NCBI GenBank assembly: GCA_947034895.1
Contig: OX344763.1
Span: 67,661,093 to 67,725,092, forward strand
DNA length: 64,000 nucleotides
From: Rhytidiadelphus loreus
Lineage: Eukaryota; Streptophyta; Bryopsida; Hypnales; Hylocomiaceae
Reading direction: 5' to 3'
The notes under the pieces were generated by a model that was not told the origin of the DNA, ran no database searches, and worked only from the letters and a program-made list of their open reading frames with translations. Of this stretch, positions 40,360 through 54,311 are shown one piece after another (the first letter of the stretch is position 1; every line of letters begins with the position of its first letter). The position numbers were made by a program, and so were the translations under genes.

Positions 40360-43300
40360 GCAAGTGGTGGTCACTTGGAATGACTTTCTTTTTGAAACAC
40401 AAATTTCAAGCAAGAAGTTGCCCTGGACATTGATGTCCAAAAAAATATAAAGTCATGAAATTCACGTTGGGAACTAATGGGAAACATGTTTTCGAAGTTG
40501 TAGTTATTCGTGAACACAAGAATTCAAAAAAACATGCAAGTGGTGGTCACTTGGAATCACCTTTTTCTTGAAACAAAAATTTAAAGCAAGAAGTTGCTCT
40601 GTACTTTGATGTCCAGAAAAATATAAAGTCATGAAATTCACGTTGGAAACTGATGGGAAACATGTTTTCGAAGTTGTAGTTATTCGTGAACACAAGAATT
40701 CAAAAAAACATGCAAGTGGCGGTCACTTGCAATGACTTTTTTTTTTAAACACAAATTTCAAGCAAGAAGTTGCCTTTTACTTTGATACCCTAAAAAATAT
40801 AAAGTCATGAAATTCACTTTGGGAACTAACGGGAAACATGTTTTCGAAGTTGTAGTTATTCGTGAACACAAGAATTCAAAAAAACATGCAAGTGGTGGTC
40901 ACTTGGAATCACCTTTTCTTTGAAACACAAATTTAGAGCAAGAAGCTGCCCTGTACTTTGATGCCCCAAAAAATATAAAGTCATGAAATTCACGTTGGGA
41001 AGAAATGGGAAACATCTTGTCGAAGTTGCAATTACTCGTGAACACAGGAATTCATTAAAACATGCAAGTGGTGGTCACCTGGAATCACCTTTTTTTGGAA
41101 ACACATATTTCAAGCAAGAAGTTGCCCTGGACTTTGATGTCCAAAAAAATATAAAGTCATGAAATTCACGTTGGGAACTAATGGGAAACATGTTTTCGAA
41201 GTTGTAGTTATTCGTGAACACAAGAATTCAAAGAAACATGCAAGTGGTGGTCACTTGGAATGAATTTTTTTTTGAAACACAAAGTTCAAGCAAGAAGTTG
41301 CCCTGGACTTTGATGTCCAAAAAAATATAAAGTCATGAAATTCACGTTGGGAAGAAATGGGAAACATCTTGTCGAAGTTGCAATTACTCGTGAACACAGG
41401 AATTCATTAAAACATGCAAGTGGTGGTCACCTCGAATCACCTTTTTTTGGAAACACAAATTTCAAACAAGAAGTTGCCCTGGACTTTGATGTCCAAATAA
41501 ATATAAAGTCATGAAATTCACGTTGGGAACTAATGGGAAACATGTTTTCGAAGTTGTAGTTATTCGTGAACACAAGAATTCAAAGAAACATGCAAGTGGT
41601 GGTCACTTGGAATGAATTTTTTTTTGAAACACAAATTTCAAGCAAGAAGTTGCCCTGGACTTTGATGTCCAAAAAAATATAAAGTCATGAAATTCACGTT
41701 GGGAACTAATGGGAAACATGTTTTCGAAGTTGTAGTTATTCGTGAACACAAGAATTCAAAAAAACATGCAAGTGGTGGTCACTTGGAATGCCTTTTTTTT
41801 TCAAACACAAATTTCAAACAAGAAGTTGCCCTGGACTTTGATGTCCAAAGAAATATAAAGTCATGAAATTCACGTTGGGAACTAATGGGAAACATGTTTT
41901 CGAAGTTGTAGTTATTCGTGAATACAAGAATTCAAAAAAACATGCAAGTGGTGGTCACTTGGAATGACTTTTTTTTTGAAACACAAATTTCAAGCAAGAA
42001 GTTTCCCTGGACTTTGATGTCCAAAAAAATATAAAGTCATGAAATTCACGTTGGGAACTAATGGGAAACATGTTTTCGAAGTTGTAGTTATTCGTGAACA
42101 CAAGAATTCAAAAAAACATGCAAGTGGTGGTCACTTGGAATGACTTTTTTTTGGAAACACAAATTTCAAGCAAGAAGTTTCCCTGGACTTTGATGTCCAA
42201 AAAAATATAAAGTCATGAAATTCACGTTGGGAACTAATGGGAAACATGTTTTCGAAGTTGTAGTTATTCGTGAACACAAGAATTCAAAAAAACATGCAAG
42301 TGGTGGTCACTTGGAATGACTTTCTTTTTGAAACACAAATTTCAAGCAAGAAGTTGCCCTGGACTTTGATGTCCAAAAAAATATAAAGTCATGAAATTCA
42401 CGTTGGGAACTAATGGGAAACATGTTTTCGAAGTTGTAGTTATTCGTGAACACAAGAATTCAAAAAAACATGCAAGTGGTGGTCATTTGGAATCACCTTT
42501 TCTTTGAAACACAAATTTAGAGCAAGAAGCTGCCCTGTACTTTGATGTCCAAAAAAATATAAAGTCATGAAATTCACGTTGGGAACTAATGGGAAACATG
42601 TTTTCGAAGTTGTAGTTATTCGTGAACACAAGAATTCAAACAAACATGCAAGTGGTGGTCACTTGGAATGACTTTTTCTTTGAAACACAAATTTCAAGCA
42701 AGAAGTTGCCGTTTACTTTGATGTCCAAAAAAATATAAAGTCATGAAATTCACGTTGGGAACTAATGGGAAACATGTTTTCGAAGTTGTAGTTATTCGTG
42801 AACACAAGAATTCAAAAAAACATGCAAGTGGTGGTCACTTGCAATGACTTTTTTTTTTAAACACAAATTTCAAGCAAGAAGTTGCCGTTTACTTTGATGT
42901 CCAAAAAAATATAAAGTCATGAAATTCACGTTGGGAACTAATGGGAAACATGTTTTCGAAGTTGTAGTTATTCGTAAACACAAGAATTCAAAAAAACATT
43001 CAAGTGGTGGTCACTTGGAATGAATTTTTTTTTTAAACACAAATTTCAAACAAGAAGTTGCCCTGGACTTTGATGTCCAAATAAATATAAAGTCATGAAA
43101 TTCACGTTGGGAACTAATGGGAAACATGTTTTCGAAGTTGTAGTTATTCGTGAACACAAGAATTCATAAAAACATGCAAGTGGTGGTCACTTGGAATGAC
43201 TTTTTTTTTGAAACACAAATTTAAAGCAAGAAGTTGCCCTGGACTTTGATGTCCAAAGAAATATAAAGTCATGAAATTCACGTTGGGAACTAATGGGAAA

Positions 43301-43530
43301 CATGTTTTCGAAGTTGTAGTTATTCGTGAACACAAGAATTCAAAAAAACATGCAAGTGGTGGTCACTTGGAATCACCTTTTTTTGGAAACACAAATTTCA
43401 AGCAAGAAGTTGCCCTGGACATGGATGTCCAAAAAAATATAAAGTCATGAAATTCACGTTGGGAACTAATGGGAAACATGTTTTCGAAGTTGTAGTTATT
43501 CGTGAACACAAGAATTCAAAAAAACATGCA
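40360..43530. repeat. ~3.15-kb block (18 monomers), downstream copy of the +8,624-bp pair
   Basis: Partner of 31.74-34.9 kb. Private changes include AAAGTTCAAGC near 41,281, TATTCGTAAACAC near 42,971 and GGACATGGATGTCC at 43,417, where the partner has GGACATTGATGTCC. The last two are then inherited by later blocks, which gives an order of events: this copy preceded the 43-57 kb expansions. Confidence 0.85.
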
Positions 43531-45270
43531 AGTGGTGGTCACTTGGAATCACCTTTTTCTTGAAACAAAAATTTAAAGCAAGAAGTTGCCCTGTACTTTG
43601 ATGTCCAGAAAAATATAAAGTCATGAAATTCACGTTGGAAACTGATGGGAAACATGTTTTCGAAGTTCTAGTTATTCGTGAACACAAGAATTCAAAAAAA
43701 CATGCAAGTGGTGGTCACTTGCAATGACTTTTTTTTTTAAACACAAATTTCAAGCAAGAAGTTGCCTTTTACTTTGATACCCAAAAAAATATAAAGTCAT
43801 GAAATTCACTTTGGGAACTAATGGGAAACATGTTTTCGAAGTTGTAGTTATTCGTGAACACAAGAATTCAAAAAAACATGCAAGTGGTGGTCACTTGGAA
43901 TCACCTTTTCTTTGAAACACAAATTTACAGCAAGAAGCTGCCCTGTACTTTGATGCCCCAAAAAATATAAAGTCATGAAATTCACGTTGGGAACTAATGG
44001 GAAACATGTTTTCGAAGTTGTAGTTATTCGTGAACACAAGAATTCAAAAAAACATTCAAGTGGTGGTCACTTGGAATGACTTTCTTTTTGAAACACAAAT
44101 TTCAAGCAAGAAGTTGCCCTGGACTTTGATGTCCAAAAAAATATAAAGTCATGAAATTCACGTTGGGAACTAATGGGAAACATGTTTTCGAAGTTGTAGT
44201 TATTCGTGAACACAAGAATTCAAAAAAACATGCAAGTGGTGGTCACTTGGAATGACTTTTTTTTTTAAACACAAATTTCAAGCAAGAAGTTGCCGTGGAC
44301 TTTGATGTCCAAAAAAATATAAAGTCATGAAATTCACGTTGGGAACTAATGGGAAACATGTTTTCGAAGTTGTAGTTATTCGTGAACACAAGAATTCAAA
44401 CAAACATGCAAGTGGTGGTCACTTGCAATGACTTTTTTTTTGAAACACAAATTTCAAGCAAGAAGTTGCCGTTTACTTTGATGTCCAAAAAAATATAAAG
44501 TCATGAAATTCACGTTGGGAACTAATGGGAAACATGTTTTCGAAGTTGTAGTTATTCGTGAACACAAGAATTCATAAAAACATGCAAGTGGTGGTCACTT
44601 GGAATGACTTTTTTTTTTAAACACAAATTTCAAGCAAGAAGTTGCCCTGGACTTTGATGTCCAAAAAAATATAAAGTCATGAAATTCACGTTGGGAACTA
44701 ATGGGAAACATGTTTTCGAAGTTGTAGTTATTCGTGAACACAAGAATTCAAAAAAACATGCAAGTGGTGGTCACTTGGAATGACTTTCTTTTTGAAACAC
44801 AAATTTCAAGCAAGAAGTTGCCCTGGACTTTGATGTCCAAAAAAATATAAAGTCATGAAATTCACGTTGGGAACTAATGGGAAACATGTTTTCGAAGTTG
44901 TAGTTATTCGTGAACACAAGAATTCAAAAAAACATTCAAGTGGTGGTCACTTGGAATGACTTTCTTTTTGAAACACAAATTTCAAGCAAGAATTTGCCCT
45001 GGACTTTGATGTCCAAAAAAATATAAAGTCATGAAATTCACTTTGGGAACTAATGGGAAACATGTTTTCGAAGTTGTAGTTATTCGTGAACACAAGAATT
45101 CAAAAAAACATGCAAGTGGTGGTCACTTGGAATGACTTTTTTTTTTAAACACAAATTTCAAGCAAGAAGTTGCCGTGGACTTTGATGTCCTAAAAAATAT
45201 AAAGTCATGAAATTCACGTTGGGAACTAATGGGAAACATGTTTTCGAAGTTGTAGTTATTCGTGAACACA
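42880..45270. repeat. Block A, copy 1 (13-14 monomers; +4,400-bp pair)
   Basis: Collinear with 47.28-49.67 kb at 4,400 bp (25 x 176): TTCGTAAACA at 42,971 with 47,371, CCAAATAAATA monomers at 43,061 with 47,461, the monomer at 43,496 with 47,896, the one at 43,848 with 48,248, and CAAACAAACATG at 44,401 with 48,801. Diagnostic contents are GAAGTTCTAG near 43,668, GATACCCAAAAA near 43,777 and TTTACAGCAAG near 43,924. Confidence 0.85.
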
Positions 45271-47370
45271 AGAATTCAAAAAAACATGCAAGTGGTGGTC
45301 ACTTGGAATGACTTTTTTTTTTAAACACAAATTTCAAGCAAGAAGTTGCCGTTTACTTTGATGTCCAAAAAAATATAAAGTCATGAAATTCACGTTGGGA
45401 ACTAATGGGAAACATGTTTTCGAAGTTGTAGTTATTCGTAAACACAAGAATTCAAAAAAACATTCAAGTGGTGGTCACTTGGAATGAATTTTTTTTTTAA
45501 ACACAAATTTCAAACAAGAAGTTGCCCTGGACTTTGATGTCCAAATAAATATAAAGTCATGAAATTCACGTTGGGAACTAATGGGAAACATGTTTTCGAA
45601 GTTGTAGTTATTCGTGAACACAAGAATTCAAAAAAACATTCAAGTGGTGGTCACTTGGAATGAATTTTTTTTTTAAACACAAATTTCAAACAAGAAGTTG
45701 CCCTGGACTTTGATGTCCAAATAAATATAAAGTCATGAAATTCACGTTGGGAACTAATGGGAAACATGTTTTCGAAGTTGTAGTTATTCGTGAACACAAG
45801 AATTCATAAAAACATGCAAGTGGTGGTCACTTGGAATGACTTTTTTTTTGAAACACAAATTTCAGACAAGAAGTTGCCCTGGACTTTGATGTCCAAAAAA
45901 ATATAAAGTCATGAAATTCACGTTGGGAACTAATGGGAAACATGTTTTCGAAGTTGTAGTTATTCGTGAACACAAGAATTCATAAAAACATGCAAGTGGT
46001 GGTCACTTGGAATGACTTTTTTTTTTAAACACAAATTTCAAGCAAGAAGTTGCCCTGGACTTTGATGTCCAAAAAAATATAAAGTCATGAAATTCACGTT
46101 GGGAACTAATGGGAAACATGTTTTCGAAGTTGTAGTTATTCGTGAACACAAGAATTCAAAAAAACATGCAAGTGGTGGTCACTTGGAATGACTTTCTTTT
46201 TGAAACACAAATTTCAAGCAAGAAGTTGCCCTGGACTTTGATGTCCAAAAAAATATAAAGTCATGAAATTCACGTTGGGAACTAATGGGAAACATGTTTT
46301 CGAAGTTGTAGTTATTCGTGAACACAAGAATTCAAAAAAACATTCAAGTGGTGGTCACTTGGAATGACTTTCTTTTTGAAACACAAATTTCAAGCAAGAA
46401 TTTGCCCTGGACTTTGATGTCCAAAAAAATATAAAGTCATGAAATTCACTTTGGGAACTAATGGGAAACATGTTTTCGAAGTTGTAGTTATTCGTGAACA
46501 CAAGAATTCAAAAAAACATGCAAGTGGTGGTCACTTGGAATGACTTTTTTTTTTAAACACAAATTTCAAGCAAGAAGTTGCCGTGGACTTTGATGTCCTA
46601 AAAAATATAAAGTCATGAAATTCACGTTGGGAACTAATGGGAAACATGTTTTCGAAGTTGTAGTTATTCGTGAACACAAGAATTCAAAAAAACATGCAAG
46701 TGGTGGTCACTTGCAATGACTTTTTTTTTTAAACACAAATTTCAAGCAAGAAGTTGCCGTTTACTTTGATGTCCAAAAAAATATAAAGTCATGAAATTCA
46801 CGTTGGGAACTAATGGGAAACATGTTTTCGAAGTTGTAGTTATTCGTAAACACAAGAATTCAAAAAAACATTCAAGTGGTGGTCACTTGGAATGAATTTT
46901 TTTTTTAAACACAAATTTCAAACAAGAAGTTGCCCTGGACTTTGATGTCCAAATAAATATAAAGTCATGAAATTCACGTTGGGAACTAATGGGAAACATG
47001 TTTTCGAAGTTGTAGTTATTCGTGAACACAAGAATTCAAAAAAACATTCAAGTGGTGGTCACTTGGAATGAATTTTTTTTTTAAACACAAATTTCAAACA
47101 AGAAGTTGCCCTGGACTTTGATGTCCAAATAAATATAAAGTCATGAAATTCACGTTGGGAACTAATGGGAAACATGTTTTCGAAGTTGTAGTTATTCGTG
47201 AACACAAGAATTCATAAAAACATGCAAGTGGTGGTCACTTGGAATGACTTTTTTTTTGAAACACAAATTTCAGACAAGAAGTTGCCGTTTACTTTGATGT
47301 CCAAAAAAATATAAAGTCATGAAATTCACGTTGGGAACTAATGGGAAACATGTTTTCGAAGTTGTAGTTA
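44570..47370. repeat. Nested 8-mer (1,408-bp) duplication
   Basis: Within and after block A copy 1, markers repeat at +1,408 bp: GAATTCATAAAAACATG at 44,568 with 45,976, AATTTGCCC at 44,991 with 46,399, and TATTCGTAAACAC at 45,437 with 46,845 (CGTA). The CGTA marker appears again 528 bp (3-mer) later at 47,373. This insert explains why block A copies 1 and 2 lie 25 monomers apart. Confidence 0.82.
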
Positions 47371-49670
47371 TTCGTAAACACAAGAATTCAAAAAAACATT
47401 CAAGTGGTGGTCACTTGGAATGAATTTTTTTTTTAAACACAAATTTCAAACAAGAAGTTGCCCTGGACTTTGATGTCCAAATAAATATAAAGTCATGAAA
47501 TTCACGTTGGGAACTAATGGGAAACATGTTTTCGAAGTTGTAGTTATTCGTGAACACAAGAATTCATAAAAACATGCAAGTGGTGGTCACTTGGAATGAC
47601 TTTTTTTTTGAAACACAAATTTCAAACAAGAAGTTGCCCTGGACTTTGATGTCCAAAGAAATATAAAGTCATGAAATTCACGTTGGGAACTAATGGGAAA
47701 CATGTTTTCGAAGTTGTAGTTATTCGTGAACACAAGAATTCAAAAAAACATGCAAGTGGTGGTCACTTGGAATCACCTTTTTTTGGAAACACAAATTTCA
47801 AGCAAGAAGTTGCCCTGGACATGGATGTCCAAAAAAATATAAAGTCATGAAATTCACGTTGGGAACTAATGGGAAACATGTTTTCGAAGTTGTAGTTATT
47901 CGTGAACACAAGAATTCAAAAAAACATGCAAGTGGTGGTCACTTGGAATCACCTTTTTCTTGAAACAAAAATTTAAAGCAAGAAGTTGCCCTGTACTTTG
48001 ATGTCCAGAAAAATATAAAGTCATGAAATTCACGTTGGAAACTGATGGGAAACATGTTTTCGAAGTTCTAGTTATTCGTGAACACAAGAATTCAAAAAAA
48101 CATGCAAGTGGTGGTCACTTGCAATGACTTTTTTTTTTAAACACAAATTTCAAGCAAGAAGTTGCCTTTTACTTTGATACCCAAAAAAATATAAAGTCAT
48201 GAAATTCACTTTGGGAACTAATGGGAAACATGTTTTCGAAGTTGTAGTTATTCGTGAACACAAGAATTCAAAAAAACATGCAAGTGGTGGTCACTTGGAA
48301 TCACCTTTTCTTTGAAACACAAATTTACAGCAAGAAGCTGCCCTGTACTTTGATGCCCCAAAAAATATAAAGTCATGAAATTCACGTTGGGAACTAATGG
48401 GAAACATGTTTTCGAAGTTGTAGTTATTCGTGAACACAAGAATTCAAAAAAACATTCAAGTGGTGGTCACTTGGAATGACTTTCTTTTTGAAACACAAAT
48501 TTCAAGCAAGAAGTTGCCCTGGACTTTGATGTCCAAAAAAATATAAAGTCATGAAATTCACGTTGGGAACTAATGGGAAACATGTTTTCGAAGTTGTAGT
48601 TATTCGTGAACACAAGAATTCAAAAAAACATGCAAGTGGTGGTCACTTGGAATGACTTTTTTTTTTAAACACAAATTTCAAGCAAGAAGTTGCCGTGGAC
48701 TTTGATGTCCAAAAAAATATAAAGTCATGAAATTCACGTTGGGAACTAATGGGAAACATGTTTTCGAAGTTGTAGTTATTCGTGAACACAAGAATTCAAA
48801 CAAACATGCAAGTGGTGGTCACTTGCAATGACTTTTTTTTTGAAACACAAATTTCAAGCAAGAAGTTGCCGTTTACTTTGATGTCCAAAAAAATATAAAG
48901 TCATGAAATTCACGTTGGGAACTAATGGGAAACATGTTTTCGAAGTTGTAGTTATTCGTGAACACAAGAATTCATAAAAACATGCAAGTGGTGGTCACTT
49001 GGAATGACTTTTTTTTTTAAACACAAATTTCAAGCAAGAAGTTGCCCTGGACTTTGATGTCCAAAAAAATATAAAGTCATGAAATTCACGTTGGGAACTA
49101 ATGGGAAACATGTTTTCGAAGTTGTAGTTATTCGTGAACACAAGAATTCAAAAAAACATGCAAGTGGTGGTCACTTGGAATGACTTTCTTTTTGAAACAC
49201 AAATTTCAAGCAAGAAGTTGCCCTGGACTTTGATGTCCAAAAAAATATAAAGTCATGAAATTCACGTTGGGAACTAATGGGAAACATGTTTTCGAAGTTG
49301 TAGTTATTCGTGAACACAAGAATTCAAAAAAACATTCAAGTGGTGGTCACTTGGAATGACTTTCTTTTTGAAACACAAATTTCAAGCAAGAATTTGCCCT
49401 GGACTTTGATGTCCAAAAAAATATAAAGTCATGAAATTCACTTTGGGAACTAATGGGAAACATGTTTTCGAAGTTGTAGTTATTCGTGAACACAAGAATT
49501 CAAAAAAACATGCAAGTGGTGGTCACTTGGAATGACTTTTTTTTTTAAACACAAATTTCAAGCAAGAAGTTGCCGTGGACTTTGATGTCCTAAAAAATAT
49601 AAAGTCATGAAATTCACGTTGGGAACTAATGGGAAACATGTTTTCGAAGTTGTAGTTATTCGTGAACACA
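47280..49670. repeat. Block A, copy 2
   Basis: Matches copy 1 at -4,400 bp and is itself the source or sister of two further copies: part of it recurs at +2,112 bp (48,248 with 50,360; GAATTTGCCC at 49,391 with 51,503) and at +6,864 bp (47,896 with 54,760; 48,248 with 55,112; 49,391 with 56,255). Confidence 0.85.
47816..47831. repeat. 16-bp palindrome variant with GG centre
   Basis: TGGACAT, GG, ATGTCCA. The same 7-bp arms as at 27,224 but with a changed centre base; the only other copy is at 43,416, exactly 4,400 bp upstream in block A copy 1. The arms are kept while the centre varies. At position 54,680, the equivalent place in block A copy 4, the TG centre is present instead. Confidence 0.85.
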
Positions 49671-50339
49671 AGAATTCAAACAAACATGCAAGTGGTGGTC
49701 ACTTGCAATGACTTTTTTTTTGAAACACAAATTTCAAGCAAGAAGTTGCCGTTTACTTTGATGTCCAAAAAAATATAAAGTCATGAAATTCACGTTGGGA
49801 ACTAATGGGAAACATGTTTTCGAAGTTGTAGTTATTCGTGAACACAAGAATTCAAAAAAACATGCAAGTGGTGGTCACTTGCAATGACTTTTTTTTTTAA
49901 ACACAAATTTCAAGCAAGAAGTTGCCGTTTACTTTGATGTCCAAAAAAATATAAAGTCATGAAATTCACGTTGGGAACTAATGGGAAACATGTTTTCGAA
50001 GTTGTAGTTATTCGTGAACACAAGAATTCAAAAAAACATTCAAGTGGTGGTCACTTGGAATGAATTTTTTTTTTAAACACAAATTTCAAACAAGAAGTTG
50101 CCCTGGACTTTGATGTCCAAAAAAATATAAAGTCATGAAATTCACGTTGGGAACTAATGGGAAACATGTTTTCGAAGTTGTAGTTATTCGTGAACACAAG
50201 AATTCATAAAAACATGCAAGTGGTGGTCACTTGGAATGACTTTTTTTTTGAAACACAAATTTCAGACAAGAAGTTGCCCTGGACTTTGATGTCCAAAAAA
50301 ATATAAAGTCATGAAATTCACGTTGGGAACTAATGGGAA

Positions 50340-51800
50340 ACATGTTTTCGAAGTTGTAGTTATTCGTGAACACAAGAATTCAAAAAAACATGCAAGTGGT
50401 GGTCACTTGGAATCACCTTTTCTTTGAAACACAAATTTACAGCAAGAAGCTGCCCTGTACTTTGATGCCCCAAAAAATATAAAGTCATGAAATTCACGTT
50501 GGGAACTAATGGGAAACATGTTTTCGAAGTTGTAGTTATTCGTGAACACAAGAATTCAAAAAAACATTCAAGTGGTGGTCACTTGGAATGACTTTCTTTT
50601 TGAAACACAAATTTCAAGCAAGAAGTTGCCCTGGACTTTGATGTCCAAAAAAATATAAAGTCATGAAATTCACGTTGGGAACTAATGGGAAACATGTTTT
50701 CGAAGTTGTAGTTATTCGTGAACACAAGAATTCAAAAAAACATGCAAGTGGTGGTCACTTGGAATGACTTTTTTTTTTAAACACAAATTTCAAGCAAGAA
50801 GTTGCCGTGGACTTTGATGTCCAAAAAAATATAAAGTCATGAAATTCACGTTGGGAACTAATGGGAAACATGTTTTCGAAGTTGTAGTTATTCGTGAACA
50901 CAAGAATTCAAACAAACATGCAAGTGGTGGTCACTTGCAATGACTTTTTTTTTGAAACACAAATTTCAAGCAAGAAGTTGCCGTTTACTTTGATGTCCAA
51001 AAAAATATAAAGTCATGAAATTCACGTTGGGAACTAATGGGAAACATGTTTTCGAAGTTGTAGTTATTCGTGAACACAAGAATTCATAAAAACATGCAAG
51101 TGGTGGTCACTTGGAATGACTTTTTTTTTTAAACACAAATTTCAAGCAAGAAGTTGCCCTGGACTTTGATGTCCCAAAAAATATAAAGTCATGAAATTCA
51201 CGTTGGGAACTAATGGGAAACATGTTTTCGAAGTTGTAGTTATTCGTGAACACAAGAATTCAAAAAAACATGCAAGTGGTGGTCACTTGGAATGACTTTC
51301 TTTTTGAAACACAAATTTCAAGCAAGAAGTTGCCCTGGACTTTGATGTCCAAAAAAATATAAAGTCATGAAATTCACGTTGGGAACTAATGGGAAACATG
51401 TTTTCGAAGTTGTAGTTATTCGTGAACACAAGAATTCAAAAAAACATTCAAGTGGTGGTCACTTGGAATGACTTTCTTTTTGAAACACAAATTTCAAGCA
51501 AGAATTTGCCCTGGACTTTGATGTCCAAAAAAATATAAAGTCATGAAATTCACTTTGGGAACTAATGGGAAACATGTTTTCGAAGTTGTAGTTATTCGTG
51601 AACACAAGAATTCAAAAAAACATGCAAGTGGTGGTCACTTGGAATGACTTTTTTTTTTAAACACAAATTTCAAGCAAGAAGTTGCCGTGGACTTTGATGT
51701 CCTAAAAAATATAAAGTCATGAAATTCACGTTGGGAACTAATGGGAAACATGTTTTCGAAGTTGTAGTTATTCGTGAACACAAGAATTCAAAAAAACATG
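50340..51800. repeat. Block A, partial copy 3 (+2,112 bp)
   Basis: Starts with the TTTACAGCAAG monomer at about 50,436 and follows the same order as 48.23-49.69 kb, including CAAACAAACATG and the GAATTTGCCC monomer. It carries its own change, GATGTCCCAAAAAATA near 51,172, which is also found at 55,923 in copy 4. Copies 3 and 4 therefore share a more recent ancestor with each other in this part than with copy 2. Confidence 0.8.
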
Positions 51801-54135
51801 CAAGTGGTGGTCACTTGGAATGACTTTTTTTTTTAAACACAAATTTCAAGCAAGAAGTTGCCGTTTACTTTGATGTCCAAAAAAATATAAAGTCATGAAA
51901 TTCACGTTGGGAACTAATGGGAAACATGTTTTCGAAGTTGTAGTTATTCGTGAACACAAGAATTCATAAAAACATGCAAGTGGTGGTCACTTGGAATGAC
52001 TTTTTTTTTCAAACACAAATTTCAAACAAGAAGTTGCCCTGGACTTTGATGTCCAAATAAATATAAAGTCATGAAATTCACGTTGGGAACTAATGGGAAA
52101 CATGTTTTCGAAGTTGTAGTTATTCGTGAACACAAGAATTCATAAAAACATGCAAGTGGTGGTCACTTGGAATGACTTTTTTTTTGAAACACAAATTTCA
52201 GACAAGAAGTTGCCCTGGACTTTGATGTCCAAAAAAATATAAAGTCATGAAATTCACGTTGGGAACTAATGGGAAACATGTTTTCGAAGTTGTAGTTATT
52301 CGTGAACACAAGAATTCAAAAAAACATGCAAGTGGTGGTCACTTGGAATGACTTTTTTTTTTAAACACAAATTTCAAACAAGAAGTTGCCCTGGACTTTG
52401 ATGTCCAAATAAATATAAAGTCATGAAATTCACGTTGGGAACTAATGGGAAACATGTTTTCGAAGTTGTAGTTATTCGTGAACACAAGAATTCAAAAAAG
52501 CATGCAAGTGGTGGTCACTTGGAATGACTTTTTTTTTGAAACACAAATTTCAAGCAAGAAGTTTCCCTGGACTTTGATGTCCAAAAAAATATAAAGTCAT
52601 GAAATTCACGTTGGGAACTAATGGGAAACATGTTTTCGAAGTTGTAGTTATTCGTGAACACAAGAATTCAAAAAAACATGCAAGTGGTGGTCACTTGGAA
52701 TGACTTTTTTTTTGAAACACAAATTTCAAGCAAGAAGTTGCCCTGGACTTTGATGTCCAAAAAAATATAAAGTCATGAAATTCACGTTGGGAACTAATGG
52801 GAAACATGTTTTCGAAGTTGTAGTTATTCGTGAACACAAGAATTCAAACAAACATGCAAGTGGTGGTCACTTGGAATGACTTTTTTTTTGAAACACAAAT
52901 TTCAAGCAAGAAGTTGCCGTTTACTTTGATGTCCAAAAAAATATAAAGTCATGAAATTCACGTTGGGAACTAATGGGAAACATGTTTTCGAAGTTGTAGT
53001 TATTCGTGAACACAAGAATTCAAAAGAACATTCAAGTGGTGGTCACTTGGAATGAATTTTTTTTTTAAACACAAATTTCAAACAAGAAGTTGCCCTGGAC
53101 TTTGATGTCCAAATAAATATAAAGTCATGAAATTCACGTTGGGAACTAATGGGAAACATGTTTTCGAAGTTGTAGTTATTCGTGAACACAAGAATTCATA
53201 AAAACATGCAAGTGGTGGTCACTTGGAATGACTTTTTTTTTGAAACACAAATTTCAAACAAGAAGTTGCCCTGGACTTTGATGTCCAAATAAATATAAAG
53301 TCATGAAATTCACGTTGGGAACTAATGGGAAACATGTTTTCGAAGTTGTAGTTATTCGTGAACACAAGAATTCAAAAAAACATGCAAGTGGTGGTCACTT
53401 GGAATCACCTTTTTTTGGAAACACAAATTTCAAGCAAGAAGTTGCCCTGGACATTGATGTCCAAAAAAATATAAAGTCATGAAATTCACGTTGGGAACTA
53501 ATGGGAAACATGTTTTCGAAGTTGTAGTTATTCGTGAACACAAGAATTCAAAAAAACATGCAAGTGGTGGTCACTTGGAATCACCTTTTTCTTGAAACAA
53601 AAATTTAAAGCAAGAAGTTGCCCTGGACTTTGATGTCCAAAAAAATATAAAGTCATGAAATTCACGTTGGGAACTAATGGGAAACATGTTTTCGAAGTTG
53701 TAGTTATTCGTGAACACAAGAATTCAAAAAAACATGCAAGTGGTGGTCACTTGCAATGACTTTTTTTTTTAAACACAAATTTCAAGCAAGAACTTGCCTT
53801 TTACTTTGATACCCAAAAAAATATAAAGTCATGAAATTCACTTTGGGAACTAATGGGAAACATGTTTTCGAAGTTGTAGTTATTCGTGAACACAAGAATT
53901 CAAAAAAACATGCAAGTGGTGGTCACTTGGAATCACCTTTTCTTTGAAACACAAATTTAGAGCAAGAAGCTGCCCTGTACTTTGACGCCCCAAAAAATAT
54001 AAAGTCATGAAATTCACGTTGGGAAGAAATGGGAAACATCTTGTCGAAGTTGCAATTACTCGTGAACACAGGAATTCATTAAAACATGCAAGTGGTGGTC
54101 ACCTGGAATCACCTTTTTTTGGAAACACAAATTTC

Positions 54136-54311
54136 AAGCAAGAAGTTGCCCTGGACTTTGATGTCCAAAAAAATATAAAGTCATGAAATTCACGTTGGGA
54201 ACTAATGGGAAACATGTTTTCGAAGTTGTAGTTATTCGTGAACACAAGAATTCAAAAAAACATGCAAGTGGTGGTCACTTGGAATGACTTTTTTTTTCAA
54301 ACACAAATTTC
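54136..54311. repeat. Representative 176-bp core monomer
   Basis: This copy is close to the domain 4 consensus and gives a reference register, starting at AAGCAAGAAG. Landmarks by monomer position: A7 tract at 32-38, TCATGA (BspHI) at 47-52, TTCGAA (BstBI) at 85-90, GAATTC (EcoRI) at 113-118, a second A7 tract at 119-125, a CAAGTG...CACTTG dyad at about 130-146 and a T9 tract at 154-162. The two A7 tracts lie 87 bp apart, almost exactly half a monomer. Rigid A- and T-tracts of this length tend to exclude or position nucleosomes, so one phased nucleosome per monomer is plausible but inferred. Confidence 0.9.
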
